Below are positions 63,667-64,000 of a DNA stretch of 64,000 nucleotides, piece after piece. Numbering within the stretch: position 1 is the stretch's first letter; every line of letters starts with the position of its first letter. The position numbers and the translations under genes are program-made. Location: contig JAEUJZ010000014.1 of the NCBI GenBank assembly GCA_016794505.1, positions 79,595-143,594 on the forward strand. Direction: 5' to 3'. The notes beneath the pieces were generated by a model. It had not been told where the DNA came from. It did not search any database and saw only the letters and a list, made by a program, of their open reading frames with translations. Origin of the DNA: Myxococcales bacterium. Its GTDB lineage: Bacteria; Myxococcota_A; Polyangia; Palsa-1104; JAEUJZ01.

Positions 63667-64000
63667 ATGTCGATTCACTCCTCCGGCGAGCAGAACCCAC
63701 GCTCGCTTTCCGCCCCCGGCGCAGCGCCGCCCTTGGACGAGGGTACCGCCGGCAGCCCACCGCCAGCGCCTCAGGCGGACATCGCACCATCCCCTCTGCA
63801 CGCACGAGGGGGGGAGCCTCGAACGGCTCGGCCGGACGAGGGGGACCTGGAACCGTCCCCCCAGTATTTCCGAGGGGGGGAGCCTCGAACGGCTCGGCCG
63901 GACGAGGGGGACCTGGAACCGTCCCCCCAGTATTTCCGAGGGGGGGAGCCTCGAACGGCTCGGCCGGACGAGGGGGACCTGGAACCGTCCCCCCAGTATT
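63667..64000 (+). CDS. partial ORF built from perfect 66-bp repeats, runs off the window
   Basis: ATG at 63667, open to the end with no stop. The first 46 residues are Ser/Pro/Ala-rich (MSIHSSGEQNPRSLSAPGAA, PPLDEGTAGSPPPAPQADIA), then a 22-residue repeat begins at 63805: RGGEPRTARPDEGDLEPSPQ then YF. Because 66 is a multiple of three the frame is kept. It may be a repetitive surface or low-complexity protein, or an intergenic repeat that happens to be open. The start overlaps the palindromic ACATGT also used by the GNAT alternative start. Confidence 0.35.
   Translation, partial: MSIHSSGEQNPRSLSAPGAAPPLDEGTAGSPPPAPQADIAPSPLHARGGEPRTARPDEGDLEPSPQYFRGGEPRTARPDEGDLEPSPQYFRGGEPRTARPDEGDLEPSPQY
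63805..64000. repeat. 66-bp perfect tandem repeat at the window edge
   Basis: Copies at 63805-63870, 63871-63936 and 63937-64000 (the last 2 bases are outside the window) are identical where seen. Each contains GGGGGGA and TCCCCCC, which can pair, and GC-rich inner arms, so a folded RNA or DNA structure is possible. More copies probably continue beyond the edge. Confidence 0.9.

Noticed and set aside
63593..63668. ATG at 63668 as the GNAT start
   Set aside because: It overlaps the divergent ATG at 63667 and adds 25 residues with no conserved character; 63593 is closer to the usual start.

Overview
This is a 64 kb chromosomal window of high G+C content. The gene families point to Myxococcota, probably a Polyangia, Haliangium or Nannocystis type lineage. 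The evidence is two von Willebrand A proteins with MYXO-CTERM-like tails, a DUF1592/DUF1552 gene pair, a Ser/Thr kinase with TolB-like and TPR regions, many lipoproteins with recognisable lipoboxes, an orphan NtrC-type regulator and a 2806-residue TPR protein. No rRNA, tRNA, CRISPR array or prophage is visible.

Layout. 1-8848 (+): an MFS exporter cut by the window edge, an Hsp70-like ATPase-domain protein, an RND/MMPL exporter and cobalamin-dependent methionine synthase. 8904-24071: mostly minus strand. It holds a DUF6748-like lipoprotein, a Ser/Thr kinase gene split into two pieces (9747-11838 and 19005-19495), a MYXO-CTERM vWA protein divergent from a small lipoprotein, and a three-gene Sir2 operon. 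24274-29765: EF-G paralogue, a helical unknown, AdoMet decarboxylase, a DUF2505-like protein, a membrane protein and an exported glutathione peroxidase. 29782-32920 (-): lipoprotein, NtrC-type regulator, acyltransferase. 33155-42526: unknown proteins, a lipoprotein plus TonB-dependent receptor pair, a SEC-C protein, a diheme lipoprotein, YceI and Ssb. 42554-50974 (-): the giant TPR protein. 51340-57123: a fused, apparently Tat-exported ethanolamine ammonia-lyase, the second vWA protein and an APC permease. 57149-62169 (-): a tightly packed operon encoding a coiled-coil protein, an OmpA-type membrane protein, a small Ras-like GTPase, a class III nucleotide cyclase and an alpha/beta hydrolase. 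62326-64000: a START-like exported protein, a GNAT acetyltransferase, and an ORF that runs into identical 66-bp repeats at the window edge.

The main structural result is a 7166-bp insertion (11839-19004) inside the kinase gene. It is flanked by an exact 12-bp direct repeat, TCCTGATGAACG. Removing the insert and one repeat copy restores an in-frame kinase of 856 residues, with the junction in the HxD catalytic loop. The insert carries an SMR efflux gene, a DUF1592/DUF1552/Cys-rich operon and an NlpC/P60-like peptidase pair, but no recognisable recombinase.

The two best candidates for undescribed biology are the OmpA-GTPase-cyclase operon and the EutB-EutC fusion with an export signal. The operon looks like a membrane signalling system that could link the periplasm or peptidoglycan to GTP and cyclic nucleotide signalling. 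All functional statements rest on reading motifs by eye; no database search was run.
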